Shown here: positions 6,001-7,076 of the stretch, one piece after another | Layout of the letters: every line of letters begins with the position of its first letter | How positions within the stretch are numbered: the stretch's first letter is position 1 | DNA from: Phycisphaerales bacterium | GTDB taxonomy: Bacteria; Planctomycetota; Phycisphaerae; Sedimentisphaerales; Anaerobacaceae | DNA length: 7,076 nt | Assembly: GCA_011057845.1 (NCBI GenBank) | Contig: DSDB01000258.1 | Coordinates: 1-7,076 of the forward strand | Direction: 5' to 3' | Translations under genes and position numbers: made by a program | The notes under the pieces: model-generated | What the model saw: the letters and a program-made list of their open reading frames with translations, nothing else | Told to the model about the DNA's origin: nothing | The model's database searches: none

Positions 6001-7076
6001 GATGCCAACAAGGCCAAACTCCAGACCGAACAGTCCAAGGCGCAGGTGGAACTGATCAACGAGAAGCTGCAACAATCCATGGAACGGGCCAACATGCTGG
6101 CGGAGCAGGCCACCGTGGCGAACAAGGCCAAGAGTGAGTTCCTGGCCAATATGAGCCACGAGATCCGCACGCCTCTGAACGCCATCATCGGTTTCAGCGA
6201 GGTCCTGTCGGAGCAGCCGATGACCCCCGAACAGAGCGAATACGTCGGCATCATCAATAACAGCGGGCAGACCCTTCTGCGGCTGATCAGCGATATCCTG
6301 GACTTTTCGAAGATCGAAGCCGGACGCCTTGAGACCGAACGTGTCAACTTCTCCCTCAAGCAGTTGCTGGAAACCGTCGCCACCATCACCCGGCCGAAGG
6401 CCGCCGCGAAGAACCTTGAATTCGAGGTGGTCTGCGCCGAGGGCCTGCCGAGCCATATTGTGACGGACCCGGCACGGCTGAGGCAGTGCCTGACGAACCT
6501 CGTTGACAACGCCGTCAAATTCACGCATGCTGGCCACGTCTATCTGAACGTCTCCCTGGAGACCATCGACGGCAAGCCCCTGATTCGGTTCGACGTGGAA
6601 GACACGGGCATCGGTATTTCCCCCGACCGCCAAGAGGCCATCTTCGAGTCCTTCACACAGGCCGATGGCAGCACCACTCGCAAATTCGGCGGCACCGGTC
6701 TGGGCCTGACGATTACCCGCAAATTGGCCGAATTGTTAGGCGGGCGTCTTACTTTGTGCAGCGAATCGGGGCGAGGATCGGTGTTCACGATGATTGTTCC
6801 GGTGGGTCTGGATGCGGCCGGTTATCACGCCGCCGATGACGAGCAGGACGCCGCCGGCGTCTCGGCGTCGGAGACAGGCGGGATGTTCAGGGGCCGTGTC
6901 CTTGTGGCTGAGGATACCCCAACGAACCAGATGCTCATTCGGCTGCTGCTTGAGAAGCTCGGACTCGATGTGACCATCGTCGATGACGGGGCCAAGGCGG
7001 TCCAGACGGCCGCCGCGGAGCCCTATGACCTCATCTTCATGGACATCCAGATGCCCAACATGAACGGGTATGAGGC
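3001..7076 (+). CDS. Hybrid sensor histidine kinase with periplasmic DUF3365-like haem domain and internal NrtA/NasS-like solute-binding domain (3' end beyond window)
   Basis: An uninterrupted frame of 1358 codons, still open at the window edge. Domains in order: basic cytoplasmic N-terminus; TM1 about 36-55; periplasmic domain 56-242 resembling DUF3365/Tll0287, with CLQCH at 189-193 then HGEP...AP...YGD, as in that family; TM2 about 243-263; HAMP about 264-318 (DDEIGALIGAFNSL); coiled coil to about 355; PAS-like 356-450 (PHPVVRVSCTGGLLYSN, ending GLDITDRR); coiled coil 450-497; a low-complexity linker 501-545; solute-binding domain 549-865; coiled coil about 950-1045; HisKA with phospho-acceptor His1053 (ANMSHEIRTPLN); HATPase_c with N-box Asn1166/Asn1170, DTGIGI at 1201 and GGTGLGLT near 1230; receiver with acidic Glu1304/Asp1305 and phospho-acceptor Asp1348, cut after NMNGYEA. 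All kinase catalytic motifs are intact, so it should autophosphorylate and pass phosphate to its own receiver. Inferred job: coupling a redox or gas signal in the periplasm and a cytoplasmic small-molecule signal to phosphorelay output. Further receivers or an HPt domain may lie beyond 7076. The partner regulator is not visible. Confidence 0.93.
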   Translation, partial: MAQDQPTPVGTDHTLANESRPLRRPRLPGFLNKLSVRFLLATGLMAVMFAAFVLVRSYHRNYAHAHQLLATQSELALHFDLAIREYVGDTIRPFAQQYVSDDDFIPETMSTSFVARSIFEKVRRQFPDYLIKFSSDNPRNPVNQASDAELGIIRYFTEHPDVDTWCGPITIDNRRYQARFYARRMKAGCLQCHGEPADAPRSLIARYGDIGGFHRPLGSVIALDTVAIPTSAVEAAAARDAVVNAAVMGLGVCILLASVYWVFRALVVRRLAAIADHFRQAVDCADDVRVEPIEYRGDDEIGALIGAFNSLMQRLRSLQESLEDRVRQRTRELQCANEALENEMNERQQAEAEIEMLARLPDESPHPVVRVSCTGGLLYSNKASSALVEMWCGHHESHVSGQWLKFLKETTDAGQPRQVEVECADRILSLTFCPIVEAGYINCYGLDITDRRLAEEKLTQTLCEVRRYNQLMAGREQRVLELKRTINDLLAELGREPMFRIVESDSEATGEGTAASESVEAARPRRPRRLKETPLVDTAAARREGIECPEIKVGFLPILCAAPLLYAHRQGLFAARGLDVTLSSTARPSGIKELMAAGSLHAAHMPMSIPLVQRLKLDGRASDITLAAMMNVNGQAITLASRHAGLTDPRDIKGFTFAVPYRFSMHYYLLCHFLASHGLDPLGDVMIKEAPPARMPWFLQKGWIDGFLAPEPFNQIAVHQETGYIYRLSKDIWNGHPCCCLGVQADFVRKYPNTYKALVTCLVQAQLALHNADPEQRRRIARDLSGSMYLNQDLSVPVEQALSGEFPNGRGERLCVHDHMDFQPHPWPQYGVWTLSQMQRWAQLPGPVDYDRIVESVFDARTIDMAREAGFDPGGRPSLGDLGGFAEAEPFTCMKDQPFCAYVEHPAPLARHEISQPVRRRLTEIVSHLADIAGGRESRPIDITSEGPLGHLEHVLNETIENLRAAQDALLEQKDVLESRVRLRTEELKRSEKIALSMMEDANKAKLQTEQSKAQVELINEKLQQSMERANMLAEQATVANKAKSEFLANMSHEIRTPLNAIIGFSEVLSEQPMTPEQSEYVGIINNSGQTLLRLISDILDFSKIEAGRLETERVNFSLKQLLETVATITRPKAAAKNLEFEVVCAEGLPSHIVTDPARLRQCLTNLVDNAVKFTHAGHVYLNVSLETIDGKPLIRFDVEDTGIGISPDRQEAIFESFTQADGSTTRKFGGTGLGLTITRKLAELLGGRLTLCSESGRGSVFTMIVPVGLDAAGYHAADDEQDAAGVSASETGGMFRGRVLVAEDTPTNQMLIRLLLEKLGLDVTIVDDGAKAVQTAAAEPYDLIFMDIQMPNMNGYE

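Noticed and set aside
5644..6633. 329-codon minus-strand frame
   Set aside because: Antisense to HisKA/HATPase_c; the plus frame holds the phospho-acceptor His and ATP-binding boxes.
1..7076. RNA genes, CRISPR arrays, insertion sequences
   Set aside because: No cloverleaf-like tRNA, rRNA-like segment, regularly spaced repeats, transposase or terminal repeats were seen on reading both strands.

Overview
The window is GC-rich, high-coding-density bacterial DNA from a Gram-negative-type cell. It encodes an exporter of the lipid-flippase class and a sensor whose CxxCH haem motif lies on the periplasmic side. The gene style (very large multi-domain hybrid kinase, MsbA-like exporter carrying a PDZ-like insert) would fit a Planctomycetota/Phycisphaerae-type or similar environmental lineage. 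That placement is a guess from style only; no marker gene is present.

Layout: (1) 1-1835, minus strand: most of an MsbA-type ABC exporter, with the permease plus the first part of the ATPase; its C-terminus lies beyond base 1. (2) 1836-2037: a divergent intergenic region with a perfect 9-bp inverted repeat. Its arms contain back-to-back TTGACC -35-like boxes, each followed 17 bp away by an extended -10-like box, so one compact element could serve both flanking genes. (3) 2038-2667, plus strand: a complete metallo-beta-lactamase-fold hydrolase of the glyoxalase II-like group. (4) 2668-3000: a non-coding gap with an AT-rich island and a strong short-loop hairpin, probably the leader of the next gene. 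(5) 3001-7076, plus strand: an uninterrupted frame of more than 1358 codons, running off the window, for a hybrid sensor histidine kinase.

The kinase is the main interest. Its order is TM1, periplasmic DUF3365/Tll0287-like domain with CLQCH, TM2, HAMP, coiled coil, PAS-like domain, coiled coil, a complete NrtA/NasS/NMT1-like solute-binding domain on the cytoplasmic side, long coiled coil, HisKA, HATPase_c, and a receiver domain cut by the window edge. One chain thus appears to combine a periplasmic haem/redox input with a cytoplasmic small-molecule input of the nitrate/bicarbonate-binding-protein type. Two positions that hold nitrate in NrtA look replaced, so the ligand is open.

The three genes have no obvious shared pathway. 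The exporter and hydrolase may be co-regulated through the shared promoter region. The kinase seems to be a separate unit whose targets are not visible here.
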